Below, in pieces: positions 45,465 through 53,636 of a stretch of DNA of 64,000 bases. Made by a program: the position numbers and the translations under genes. The notes beneath the pieces are model-generated. The model did not search any database and was not told where the DNA came from. It saw only the letters and a program-made list of their open reading frames with translations. Source of the DNA: Endomicrobium sp. (GTDB lineage: Bacteria > Elusimicrobiota > Endomicrobiia > Endomicrobiales > Endomicrobiaceae); NCBI GenBank assembly GCA_031260705.1, contig JAISLA010000004.1, forward strand, positions 1 to 64,000. Reading direction: 5' to 3'. How positions within the stretch are numbered: position 1 is the stretch's first letter; each line of letters opens with the position of its first letter.

Positions 45465-46079
45465 ATGAAATATCAATCTGCCGTAGAACTGCTTTTTACA
45501 AAATCGCCCGATAATTTAGTTTTTTTAGATATCGAAACTACGGGACTTGATCCCGAAAAAGGTGCAAAGATACTTGAAATCGCAATGCTTAAAGTGTGTG
45601 GTGGGATTGAAGAGAGATATGAAAGTCTTGTAAATCCGGGTCTGCCGATACCTTCGGAATGTTCTAAAATCCACGCTATTTGCGACGATATGGTAAAAAA
45701 TTCGCCGTCTTTTGACGAGATTGCGGGAGATGTATTTTCTTTTATCGGACACAACGTTGTCGTATGTCACAACGCTCCTTTTGATTTGCTTTTTGTCCAC
45801 AGGGAACTTTACCGGACAAGAGTGCCTGCAAAAAATGTCCGCTATATAGACACTTTAAAACTTGCAAGACAGTATTTCAGTTTTGATTCAAATAAACTTG
45901 GCAATATAGCGAATGCTATAGGTATTGAAGCGAAATTGAGACACAGGGCAATGGCGGACGTTTTGACAATGTTTTCGGTTGCAAAATATATATTTGCAAA
46001 TATGTACAGAAAAGATATAAAAATTATAGAGCCTTCCGTATATGAATACAATCCTGATAAGCAAACGCCGCTTATTTAA
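45465..46079 (+). CDS. DnaQ-like DEDDh 3'-5' exonuclease
   Basis: 204 residues. Exo I FLDIETTGLD, Exo II HNAPFDLLFV and Exo III RHRAMADVL supply the DEDDh residues of the epsilon/DnaQ/ExoX group. It is a single domain without the polymerase-binding tail known for some epsilon subunits. It could be a proofreading or repair/RNA exonuclease. It directly abuts the previous gene, making it the last gene of the beta-CASP operon. Confidence 0.88.
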   Translation: MKYQSAVELLFTKSPDNLVFLDIETTGLDPEKGAKILEIAMLKVCGGIEERYESLVNPGLPIPSECSKIHAICDDMVKNSPSFDEIAGDVFSFIGHNVVVCHNAPFDLLFVHRELYRTRVPAKNVRYIDTLKLARQYFSFDSNKLGNIANAIGIEAKLRHRAMADVLTMFSVAKYIFANMYRKDIKIIEPSVYEYNPDKQTPLI

Positions 46080-46187
46080 TCAATTATTTTAACTTTAAAA
46101 AAATGATGATTTTAAATAGAAAACACTGAATCCAGCGTGAAAAGTCAATAATTTTGCTTTGAACAGTGGAATAGAAAGGATATATTT

Positions 46188-46372
46188 ATAAAATTAAAAA
46201 AGATAGCAAGTATTATTGTTTTATTTTGTTTTGTTCTCTGGCTCATGCAGTAAAAGTAAAGATGCAGCAAAGTACGGAATTAGAAATGCTGGTAATACTA
46301 AACGATAATAATACGAAAGCACAGTCGTTTTCAATCACAATGACCAAAAAACAAATTGTAGGAACTGTTTAA
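46188..46372 (+). pseudogene. Relic of an exported protein gene
   Basis: A signal-peptide-like stretch (KLKKIASIIVLFCFVL) lacks a start codon (ATA where ATG is expected). It shifts frame at about 46240 into LAHAVKVKMQQSTELEMLVI, which runs to a stop at 46372. Joined, it reads as the first 60 residues of a secreted protein. Family unknown. Confidence 0.4.
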
Positions 46373-46610
46373 ACATGATGTATTCCATACTTTTGGTAAT
46401 GAAAGGGAGTTTGATTTGGTTTTTTAAAGGGGTACTGAATTTAACAAAAATAATCAATTCTTTTTATTATTTTTTCAAAAGAATTTTTGCTGAAAGTGGC
46501 ATACGGTTGATGTTTCCATAAAGGTTGCCGCTGTATTGCAATACCGGCATAATAGAAATGAAATGAGGATTATGCCTTGCTTTTTTATTCTTTTCCTAAG
46601 CAGTTATTCT

Positions 46611-47100
46611 TTAAGGACGGAAGGTGCAGTCATCATTTTTCTTCTCTAGTAACCGTTTTATATATCGGGCAATCAGAGCGCCGTTGCTGCAGACCTTATT
46701 TAAAGAAGAAAATTCTCTGACGGGGGAATGGGAGATATCTGTTTTTGTGATTTTTTCTATTGATATTGAAGTCATATAAAGACTAAACTAAATTACACCA
46801 GAGGCATTTTTTTATCTATTCTGCCGTCGGTTTGTAAGCGGCTGACTCTTATTTTCTGTGTGGGAATTTGTGTCAATAGGAACAATATATCTGGTTTTTA
46901 CATAATCCTTAAGAAGTTTAAGAACAATCCGGCCGTTATCTGTTTATTATATTGAGGGTATTTTGTCTCCGAAATATTCAGTCTTTTATTATTCTTTTCT
47001 ATATATTATATAATTGGGAGACTCATCATTTTTTTGTTTTTTCCGCCGGATTATTACATGCAGTAAAAATTGGAATATATTGAAAAAACCTTACGTTTAT
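46611..47100 (-). pseudogene. Relic of an unidentified gene
   Basis: On the minus strand, coding-like pieces in different frames include IVLKLLKDYVKTRYIVPIDT and a 54-residue open frame containing KVCSNGALIARYIKRLLEKK. They are interrupted by stops. I cannot name the family; the composition is protein-like but the call is weak. Confidence 0.25.
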
Positions 47101-47416
47101 TTTTTTAACAGACATTTGTTTATGGGTAGCTTGATCATAAGAAGTAGCGGTAAATGATACTTAGATAATAGATTATATTAGAAAATAATACTTGACTTGA
47201 TATGATAAAACTTATGTAATTTCAATGGCGGGTAAAATTTAATGATAGAGAATAACGAAAATTAAAAATATACGCGGCGCATAAAACAAGTAAGCAATGG
47301 ATATAAAAAACTTTCTAAGTGTTTGTTAATTGGGAAATCCAAAATATAAAGTTTGAAAGTATGAAAAAAATCCCAGCTTTAAAAATCATCAGGTAGTTCA
47401 GATTCTCTAAAATGTG

Positions 47417-47444
47417 TTGACAGCTTGGCTGCCTTAAAGATAAA
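47417..47444 (+). promoter_or_regulatory. Predicted promoter of the small basic protein gene
   Basis: TTGACA, 16-base spacer, GATAAA. The start at 47530 lies about 80 bases downstream. Confidence 0.5.
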
Positions 47445-47529
47445 ATGATTACAAAAAAGAAAGTATGTCAGAGAGAATAAAAACCCGACAAAAAGCGGTT
47501 AAGAGCATTTGCGCTGACAGGAGGTTGCA

Positions 47530-47790
47530 ATGAAAGAAAAAGTACAGAAAGTAGGAGTGGAAAAAGAATCAGGTTATCTTTATTTTGTTGATAAGCAGGG
47601 CGATATTTCAAGATCTTTGATGGCAAGAGGCGGAAAGAAGGGCGGCAAAGCGTCAAAAGTAAAAAAACTCGGCGTAGAGAAAGATGATAAGCAGGGCGAT
47701 ATTTCAAGATCGTCCATGAACAGAGGCGGAAAGGAAAACACAAAAAAGAAAGTTGTTAAAAAATCTGCGGGAAAAGGCAAAAAGAAATAG
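47530..47790 (+). CDS. Small basic protein with internal duplication
   Basis: 86 residues with a very strong ribosome binding site (AGGAGG). The unit GVEK...DKQGDISRS(L/S)M(A/N)RGGK occurs twice (about residues 9-36 and 48-69), and the tail is a Lys-rich run. It resembles small single-unit proteins of the type YLYFxDKxGDxxRxxMARGGKK that occur in several bacterial phyla without a known role. High basicity suggests nucleic-acid or ribosome binding, but that is inference. A hairpin at 47817-47846 may end its transcript. Confidence 0.75.
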   Translation: MKEKVQKVGVEKESGYLYFVDKQGDISRSLMARGGKKGGKASKVKKLGVEKDDKQGDISRSSMNRGGKENTKKKVVKKSAGKGKKK

Positions 47791-48048
47791 GTTTAAAAAT
47801 ATAAATTTTTTAAATACTCCGGCGTTGACATTGTGATGCCGAAGTCTTTTGCAGCAGAAAATTTTACAGCCGATAATGGAAATAAGATTACTCTCTGTAA
47901 GCGGTGCGGCGGAGACGGATAGGTATGGCTGGCAGCGGCGCCGGTTAGTTTCCCCTTTGTCATTTTAAAATATTTTTGTTACAACATTGATGTATTTGGT
48001 TTATTATTCCTCGGGATAAAAAAGCGTTTATCCTGCAAGGGAAGTTTT

Positions 48049-49416
48049 TTGGATTTATTGATGAAAAATTTTTCAGCGGTAATAATTGCGGCAGGCGCAG
48101 GTACGAGAATGAAATCTTCTCTGCCTAAGGTTATGCATAAACTTTCAGGCAAGCCGTTGGTGAAATGGGTTATAGATTCTGTTTCCGACTTAAAACCTGA
48201 CGGCATAATTCTTGTGCTTGGACACGAGGCTGAAGTTGTTGAAAAATATTTGTCGGAAAGCGGTATTAAAATTGTCTATCAGAGAGAACAGCTCGGATCG
48301 GGACATGCCCTAATGCAGGCTGAAACAGTTTTAAAGAATTATGAAGGCGGTGTTTTGGTTGTAAGTGCGGATGTGCCTTTGGTTAAATCTTCAACTCTGT
48401 CGTCTTTGGTGAGTGATAATAAAAAAACCGGAGCTTCGGTTACAGTTTTGGCTGCAAAAGTTGAAAATCCTTTTGGGTACGGCAGAATTGTAAGAAACGG
48501 TGGGCTTTTAGAAAAGATAGTTGAAGAAAAAGATGCGACTCCGGCTGAAAAACGCATAAAAGAAATAAATTCGGGTATTTATTGTTTTGATAAAAATTTA
48601 TGGAAAGCTCTTTCAAAAGTAAAGTCCGATAACGCAAAAAAAGAATACTATATAACCGACACTGTCGCCATACTTAAAGAATCCGGCAGAAAAGCTTCTT
48701 TAGTTGTGGTTAAAGACAATTATGAGGTTAGAGGCATAAATGACAGAGCGGAACTCTTGCGGGCGGAGAGCATATTAAAAGATAGAAAAATAAAAGAACT
48801 TTTAAGCAGCGGCGTCAGTATTGTCGATGCCGATAATGTTTATATATCTTACGATGCGAAAATCGGTGGCGATACTGTTGTTTATCCCGGCGCTTTTATA
48901 GATACGGGTGTTTCAATAGGTAAAAATTGTATAGTAAAAGGTACAAGTTATATATCTAATTCTAAAATCGGCGACGAAAGCGCCGTATTATATTCTTATA
49001 TAGAAGGCGCCGTTATAGATAAAAAAGTTAAGATAGGTCCCTTTTCTCATATAAGAGAAGGTTCCGTTTTGAGGGAAAATGTTAGAATAGGCAATTTTTC
49101 AGAGACGAAAAAAGCTGTAATAGCAAAGAATTCTAAAGTCAATCATCTTTCTTATATAGGCGATGCGATGGTAGGGGAAAATGTCAACATAGGAGCTGGA
49201 ACGATAACCTGCAATTATGACGGAGCAAAAAAACATCAGACAATTATAGGTTCAGAATCATTTGTCGGTTCTAACGTAAATTTTGTAGCTCCGGTTAAAA
49301 TAGGTCGCGGCGTTTTGGTTGCGGCGGGTTCAACTATAACGCATAATGTTCAGCCGGGAAAACTTGTGATAGCAAGGGCAAGACAAGAAGTTAAGCGCAG
49401 AAGAATTAACAGGTAA
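48049..49416 (+). CDS. glmU: Bifunctional GlmU: UDP-GlcNAc pyrophosphorylase / GlcN-1-P acetyltransferase
   Basis: 455 residues from a TTG start, chosen because AAGGGAAG lies 4 bases before it; an ATG four codons on is the alternative. The N-terminal pyrophosphorylase has AAGAGTRMKSSLPKVMH, and a left-handed hexapeptide-repeat domain from about 250 carries the acetyltransferase site (NYDGAKKHQT). It makes UDP-N-acetylglucosamine for peptidoglycan and lipid A. First gene of glmU-prs-rplY-pth, an order common in many bacteria. Confidence 0.96.
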   Translation: MDLLMKNFSAVIIAAGAGTRMKSSLPKVMHKLSGKPLVKWVIDSVSDLKPDGIILVLGHEAEVVEKYLSESGIKIVYQREQLGSGHALMQAETVLKNYEGGVLVVSADVPLVKSSTLSSLVSDNKKTGASVTVLAAKVENPFGYGRIVRNGGLLEKIVEEKDATPAEKRIKEINSGIYCFDKNLWKALSKVKSDNAKKEYYITDTVAILKESGRKASLVVVKDNYEVRGINDRAELLRAESILKDRKIKELLSSGVSIVDADNVYISYDAKIGGDTVVYPGAFIDTGVSIGKNCIVKGTSYISNSKIGDESAVLYSYIEGAVIDKKVKIGPFSHIREGSVLRENVRIGNFSETKKAVIAKNSKVNHLSYIGDAMVGENVNIGAGTITCNYDGAKKHQTIIGSESFVGSNVNFVAPVKIGRGVLVAAGSTITHNVQPGKLVIARARQEVKRRRINR

Positions 49417-49491
49417 AATATCAGTATGTTTTATTTATCTGCAGATAGTCGACGGACGCGGATTTATTTTCAATAAACATAAAGAGGCATT

Positions 49492-50424
49492 ATGAAGCTT
49501 AAAATTATTTCTGGTAACGCCAACGTTAAACTTGCAAAACAGATTGGACAACAGCTCGGTGTTGAATTAAGCGAAGCAAAAGTGGAGCGTTTCAGCGACG
49601 GCGAGATACAAGTCAAAATTATTGACAATGTAAGAGGAACGGACTGTTATATAATTCAGCCTACAAGTTTTCCTGTCAATGAAAATTTGATGGAGCTTTT
49701 AATTATTGCAGATGCATTGAAAAGAGCGTCGGCAAAAAGAATAACGGCGGTTGTTCCTTATTACGGATATGGCAGACAGGACAGAAAAGCCGAGCCGAGA
49801 GTTCCGATTACGGCAAGACTTGTCGCAAATCTTTTTGCTACGGCGGGTATCACGAGGGTTTTGACGATGGATTTACACGCAGGACAGATTCAGGGTTTCT
49901 TTGATATTCCTGTAGATCATCTTTACAGCAGACCGGTGATTTTAAGTTATCTTAAAGAAAAAAATTTGAGCGATGTCGTAGTTGTTTCGCCCGATGCGGG
50001 CGGCGTGGAAAGAGCAAGATCTTTTGCTAAGCATTTTAACGCCGAACTGGCGATTGTTGATAAAAGAAGACCGCGTCCCAATGAAGCTTCTATTATGAAT
50101 ATTATCGGCGAAGTGAAAGATAAAGCCTGTATAATTTTAGATGATTTAGCTGATACTGCGGGAACTTTGACGAAAGTAGCCGAGGCGATAAAAGCAAAAG
50201 GAGCATCAAGAGTTTTTACGGCGGTGTCGCACGGAGTTCTTTCCGGAAACGCAAAACAGAAAATTCAGGATTCATGCATAGAAGAACTTATCATAACGGA
50301 TTCGATTCCGTTGTTAAAAGACGGACCGACAGGGAAAATAGTTGTTTTAAGCATCGCTCCGATTTTGGCGGAAGCCATAATGAGAATTTCAAATGACGAA
50401 TCGATAAGCGCCCTTTTCTTATAA
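49492..50424 (+). CDS. prs: Ribose-phosphate pyrophosphokinase
   Basis: 310 residues; makes PRPP from ribose 5-phosphate and ATP for nucleotides, histidine and NAD. PYYGYGRQDRK, MDLHAGQIQGFF, VSPDAGGVERAR and the PRPP loop DDLADTAGTL are present. Full length, class I type. It follows glmU by 75 bases. AGAGG precedes the ATG. Confidence 0.97.
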   Translation: MKLKIISGNANVKLAKQIGQQLGVELSEAKVERFSDGEIQVKIIDNVRGTDCYIIQPTSFPVNENLMELLIIADALKRASAKRITAVVPYYGYGRQDRKAEPRVPITARLVANLFATAGITRVLTMDLHAGQIQGFFDIPVDHLYSRPVILSYLKEKNLSDVVVVSPDAGGVERARSFAKHFNAELAIVDKRRPRPNEASIMNIIGEVKDKACIILDDLADTAGTLTKVAEAIKAKGASRVFTAVSHGVLSGNAKQKIQDSCIEELIITDSIPLLKDGPTGKIVVLSIAPILAEAIMRISNDESISALFL

Positions 50425-50541
50425 GAATAGAAAGCGGAGATTCATCTGCGGGTATTTTTTTGCTCTTGCTTGTTGCTTTATACAGAGAGCGGGTCTCTAT
50501 CTTAAATAACGGCGCAGTTGTAATGACAATGGAGGATTTAA

Positions 50542-51240
50542 GTGAAAGAAGTGATTTTGGATGCATATGCAAGAACGACGGGATCGAAAGGATATCTTGC
50601 GGTTTTAAGGAAAAGCGGAAAAATTCCCGCGATATTTTACGGAAAAGGCACCAAACCTGAAGCTATAGCTGTTAACTCAAAAGTTTTTGTTTCAATAATG
50701 GAAGCGAACGGAGCGAATGTTATCATAGATTTGAACTTTAAAGACGGAAAAAAAGCGGCGATAGTAAAATCTCTGGACAGAGATGTTTTAACTCAGCATC
50801 CAATACATATAGATTTTCACGCAATTTCGCTTGAAGATAAAATTGAAGTTTTGGTTCCCGTTCATATTGACGGCGTTGCCGATGGAGTTAAAAACTTCGG
50901 TGGCGTTATGGAATTTATAGTCAGAGAAGTTAAAGTGAAAGCGATGCCCAGAAATATTCCCCAGAAAATAAGTGTTGATATCAAAGCATTGGGTATAGGT
51001 CAGGGAATAACTGTCGCGGATTTGCCTGAGTTAGACGGGGTAAAATACGTTCAGGATTCGTCAACGTTGATAGTTCACGTTATAGCTGTTGCGGTTGAAG
51101 AGGAAAAACCTGAAGGCACAGCAGCGGCGGTGCAGCCTGAGGTAATAAGTAAAGGTAAGAAAGATAAAGAAGACGAAGAAGCTGAAAAAGGCACGGCAGC
51201 GGCATTTCCGGCTACTGCGGCAGGCGGAACAAAAAAGTAA
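50542..51240 (+). CDS. rplY: 50S ribosomal protein L25 (Ctc form)
   Basis: 232 residues; the L25 domain binds 5S rRNA (about 1-95) and is followed by the TL5/Ctc beta domain (about 95-190). An Ala/Lys/Glu-rich low-complexity tail of about 45 residues ends the protein. Start is GTG with TGGAGG upstream. Between prs and pth, the usual place. Confidence 0.94.
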   Translation: MKEVILDAYARTTGSKGYLAVLRKSGKIPAIFYGKGTKPEAIAVNSKVFVSIMEANGANVIIDLNFKDGKKAAIVKSLDRDVLTQHPIHIDFHAISLEDKIEVLVPVHIDGVADGVKNFGGVMEFIVREVKVKAMPRNIPQKISVDIKALGIGQGITVADLPELDGVKYVQDSSTLIVHVIAVAVEEEKPEGTAAAVQPEVISKGKKDKEDEEAEKGTAAAFPATAAGGTKK

Positions 51241-51286
51241 TTCGGTTCATTAATTTATAACACAGCCGCGGGAGTTATTTTAATTT

Positions 51287-51871
51287 ATGAGCGGGCAGAT
51301 TAAGATTAAGCTTTTTATAGGGCTTGGCAATCCGGGACAAAAATATGAAAATACCCGCCATAATCTGGGTTTTATTATTTTAGATGAAATAGCTGTGTTA
51401 AAACATCTGAAGTTTAAAATGTGGAATGATATAGCTGCTGTCTCTTTTTACGGAGATCCAGATTTTAGAGTATGGTTTTTAAAACCTATGACTTTTATGA
51501 ATCTTTCAGGAGTTGCGGTTTCTTCTTTTGCAAAGTATTATAAAATTAAACCTGAAGAAATTTTTGTTTTTTATGATGATTTTTTGATACCTCTCGGCGA
51601 ATACAGAATAAGAATGTTGGGTTCTTCAGGCGGGCATAACGGGATGAGTTCCATAATAGAAAGTCTTCATAGCGATAATTTCCCCAGAATGAAGCTGGGC
51701 ATAGGTCCGCTTCCAAAATTTATTCCGACGGCAGATTTTGTACTGTCAAAGTTTTCGCGGGAAGATAAGGATAGAGTAAGTTTAATAAAAAAAACTGCTA
51801 TCAGCCTTTTTGATGAAATATATGTATCTGGGTTTGACAAAGCGGTTTCAAAGCTTGCAAATATAAAATAA
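51287..51871 (+). CDS. pth: Peptidyl-tRNA hydrolase
   Basis: 194 residues; frees tRNA from dropped-off peptidyl-tRNA. GLGNPGQKYENTRHNLGF holds the catalytic His, KPMTFMNLSG and SSGGHNGMSSI follow. Full length. It stops 2 bases before the metV-like ATG, so the C1 genes are probably on the same message. Confidence 0.95.
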   Translation: MSGQIKIKLFIGLGNPGQKYENTRHNLGFIILDEIAVLKHLKFKMWNDIAAVSFYGDPDFRVWFLKPMTFMNLSGVAVSSFAKYYKIKPEEIFVFYDDFLIPLGEYRIRMLGSSGGHNGMSSIIESLHSDNFPRMKLGIGPLPKFIPTADFVLSKFSREDKDRVSLIKKTAISLFDEIYVSGFDKAVSKLANIK

Positions 51872-51873
51872 CA

Positions 51874-52107
51874 ATGACAGAAGAAAAGCATAACAATGAG
51901 ATCTTAAAAGAATTGCATTCGAAAACGGGATGTGCTAAAGGGTTTGTCAACGGTCCCTGCGGCGGAGAGGTCAACGGCAGATGCGAAACGGATGAAACAA
52001 GATACTGTACGTGGGTTTTGGTTTATGAAGAATTGAAAAAGAACGGAAAATTGGAAAAGTTTCTCAATCAATATATAGAACCCAAAAAGTTGTCATTCAA
52101 AAGCTGA
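51874..52107 (+). CDS. MetV-like methylenetetrahydrofolate reductase C-terminal domain protein
   Basis: 77 residues. CAKGFVNGPCGG...GRCE...YCTWVLVYEEL has the spaced cysteines of the MTHFR C-terminal (MetV) domain, which in acetogens and many anaerobes pairs with MetF. Only the Cys-rich domain is present; MetV proteins are often about 200 residues, so this is a minimal form. A 295-base gap with no gene separates it from metF. The Cys cluster probably binds metal or Fe-S and links the reductase to its electron donor. Confidence 0.85.
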   Translation: MTEEKHNNEILKELHSKTGCAKGFVNGPCGGEVNGRCETDETRYCTWVLVYEELKKNGKLEKFLNQYIEPKKLSFKS

Positions 52108-52402
52108 AGCAAAACGCCGTTGTAAACATAACTTTCTCTCTTTTTAAAAATTTGCATATTTATATCTAACTGTCACAATGATCTGGTTTGCAGGTATGAC
52201 TTCTATATAGTTCGGCTCTTTAGTGTTTTAAAACATCTTTAAAGTTTATAAAGACAGTGTCTTTGAGTAGAAAGCAGGAGAGGATGGGCGGAATGTCTTT
52301 AAAAAGACGGTCTGCGGCAGAATGTCGTGCGGCTTTATATTATTTATTATTGCCGTCGGGTGAACTGTCTAAAGTACGACATTGATTAAAGTTTTATAAT
52401 AA

Positions 52403-53278
52403 ATGCAAAGGAATGTGAGATTGAAATTTAAGGAGAAGTTAAAATCAGACAAATTTTTGATAACAGCGGAGTTGTTTCCGCCGAAAGGTGTGGATATATC
52501 TTCTTTTTTGCGCAGAGCAGACTGTTTGTATGGACTTGACGCCGTAAATGTTACCGACAATCAAAGAGCATCTATGAGAGTGAGTTCTCTTGCCATGAGC
52601 AGAATCCTGATAGAACGTGCAATAGAACCCATTTTACAGCTTACTGCAAGGGACAGGAACAGAATTTCGCTGCAGTCCGAACTGCTGGGTGCGAATATTT
52701 TAGGTATAGAAAATGTTCTACTTTTAAGTGGTGACCATCCGTTTATAGGCGAGTGTTCTGATGCAAAAGCAGTCTATGACTTAGATACTATACAGCTTAT
52801 AAAAACCGCAAGACTCTTAGAAACCGGTGTGGATCTTGCGGGGAAAAAATTACAAGGAAATCCGAAATTCTGCGTCGGAGCGGTTGTAAATCCGTCGGTT
52901 CGGTCAGTCGATTTACAGACTTTGATGCTTGAAAAAAAAGTAAAAGCCGGAGCTGAATTTTTTCAGACGCAGGCGGTTTTTGACGTGCAGACATATAAGA
53001 ATTTTTTTGATAATGTAAAACATTTAAAAGTAAAAATTTTACCCGGAATGATTCTCATTAAATCCCCAAAGTTTCTGCAGTTTCTGCAATCTATGTCCGG
53101 AATAAATATACCAGATGAAATAAGAGGCAGAATAAATTCTGCTTCTGACCCTTTGGCGGAAAGCATAAAAATTTGTTCAGCGACAATTAAAGAACTTCGT
53201 TCCTTTGCAGACGGCGTCCATATAATGGCAATAGGTACGGAGGAACATATACCGGAAATGATAAGAAATAGTTTATAA
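52403..53278 (+). CDS. metF: Methylenetetrahydrofolate reductase
   Basis: 291 residues; reduces methylene-THF to methyl-THF. The barrel shows ITAELFPPKGVD (catalytic Glu), AVNVTDNQRA, LQLTARDRNR, VLLLSGDHP and FFQTQAVFDV. This is the short anaerobic type that works with MetV. Start uncertain; there is no binding site before the ATG at 52403, and a TTG six codons on has one. Together with gcvH/gcvPA/gcvPB it makes glycine-derived C1 units available for methionine. Confidence 0.93.
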   Translation: MQRNVRLKFKEKLKSDKFLITAELFPPKGVDISSFLRRADCLYGLDAVNVTDNQRASMRVSSLAMSRILIERAIEPILQLTARDRNRISLQSELLGANILGIENVLLLSGDHPFIGECSDAKAVYDLDTIQLIKTARLLETGVDLAGKKLQGNPKFCVGAVVNPSVRSVDLQTLMLEKKVKAGAEFFQTQAVFDVQTYKNFFDNVKHLKVKILPGMILIKSPKFLQFLQSMSGINIPDEIRGRINSASDPLAESIKICSATIKELRSFADGVHIMAIGTEEHIPEMIRNSL

Positions 53279-53290
53279 ACAAGCATTTAA

Positions 53291-53603
53291 ATGTTTATAT
53301 TGCCGGTTATGATAAAGGCAAAGAAAATTGCAGCTGTTTTATTGATTCTCATCATTTTTAACCGCAGTATTACCTATGCGGAAAATAATTCTTTTAAATT
53401 TCTAAAAATATACCAAAATGCAGTTCAGTCGTATTTTGCTGCCACAGCTGTTTTTGATGTAAAAAGCATTTTTTTTAAATCCTGTAGTTGCAGGATTTGT
53501 TAGTAAGGGTAGTATTTTCGGCTATGTCTCATATTTCCTGGACAGCGGTTGTGAGCCAGTCCGGTTTTGTAGTGCAGATTTAATCATTTTTTTGACGGAA
53601 TAA
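53291..53603 (+). pseudogene. Frameshifted small exported protein gene
   Basis: The frame begins with a signal peptide (KIAAVLLILIIFNRSITYAE) and runs to KSIFF, where an 8-T run (53469-53476) precedes a stop. Reading on after a one-base shift gives coding-like NPVVAGFVSKGSIFGYVSYF and an end at 53603. So one exported protein of about 100 residues, broken or slipped at the T run. Family unknown. It starts 12 bases after metF. Confidence 0.5.
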
Positions 53604-53636
53604 TTATGATATAATGTAAAATTAAAGAGGTTTTAA

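Larger units (their letters stand above)
46080..47529. other. Decay zone with gene relics
   Basis: 1450 bases without an intact gene. Relics of an exported protein (46188-46372, plus) and of an unidentified minus-strand gene (about 46611-47100) lie in it. The remainder is AT-rich with many stops in all frames. The promoter of the next gene is at 47417-47444. A TTGACT/17/TGTAAT pair near 47200 might be another promoter without a gene. Confidence 0.5.
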
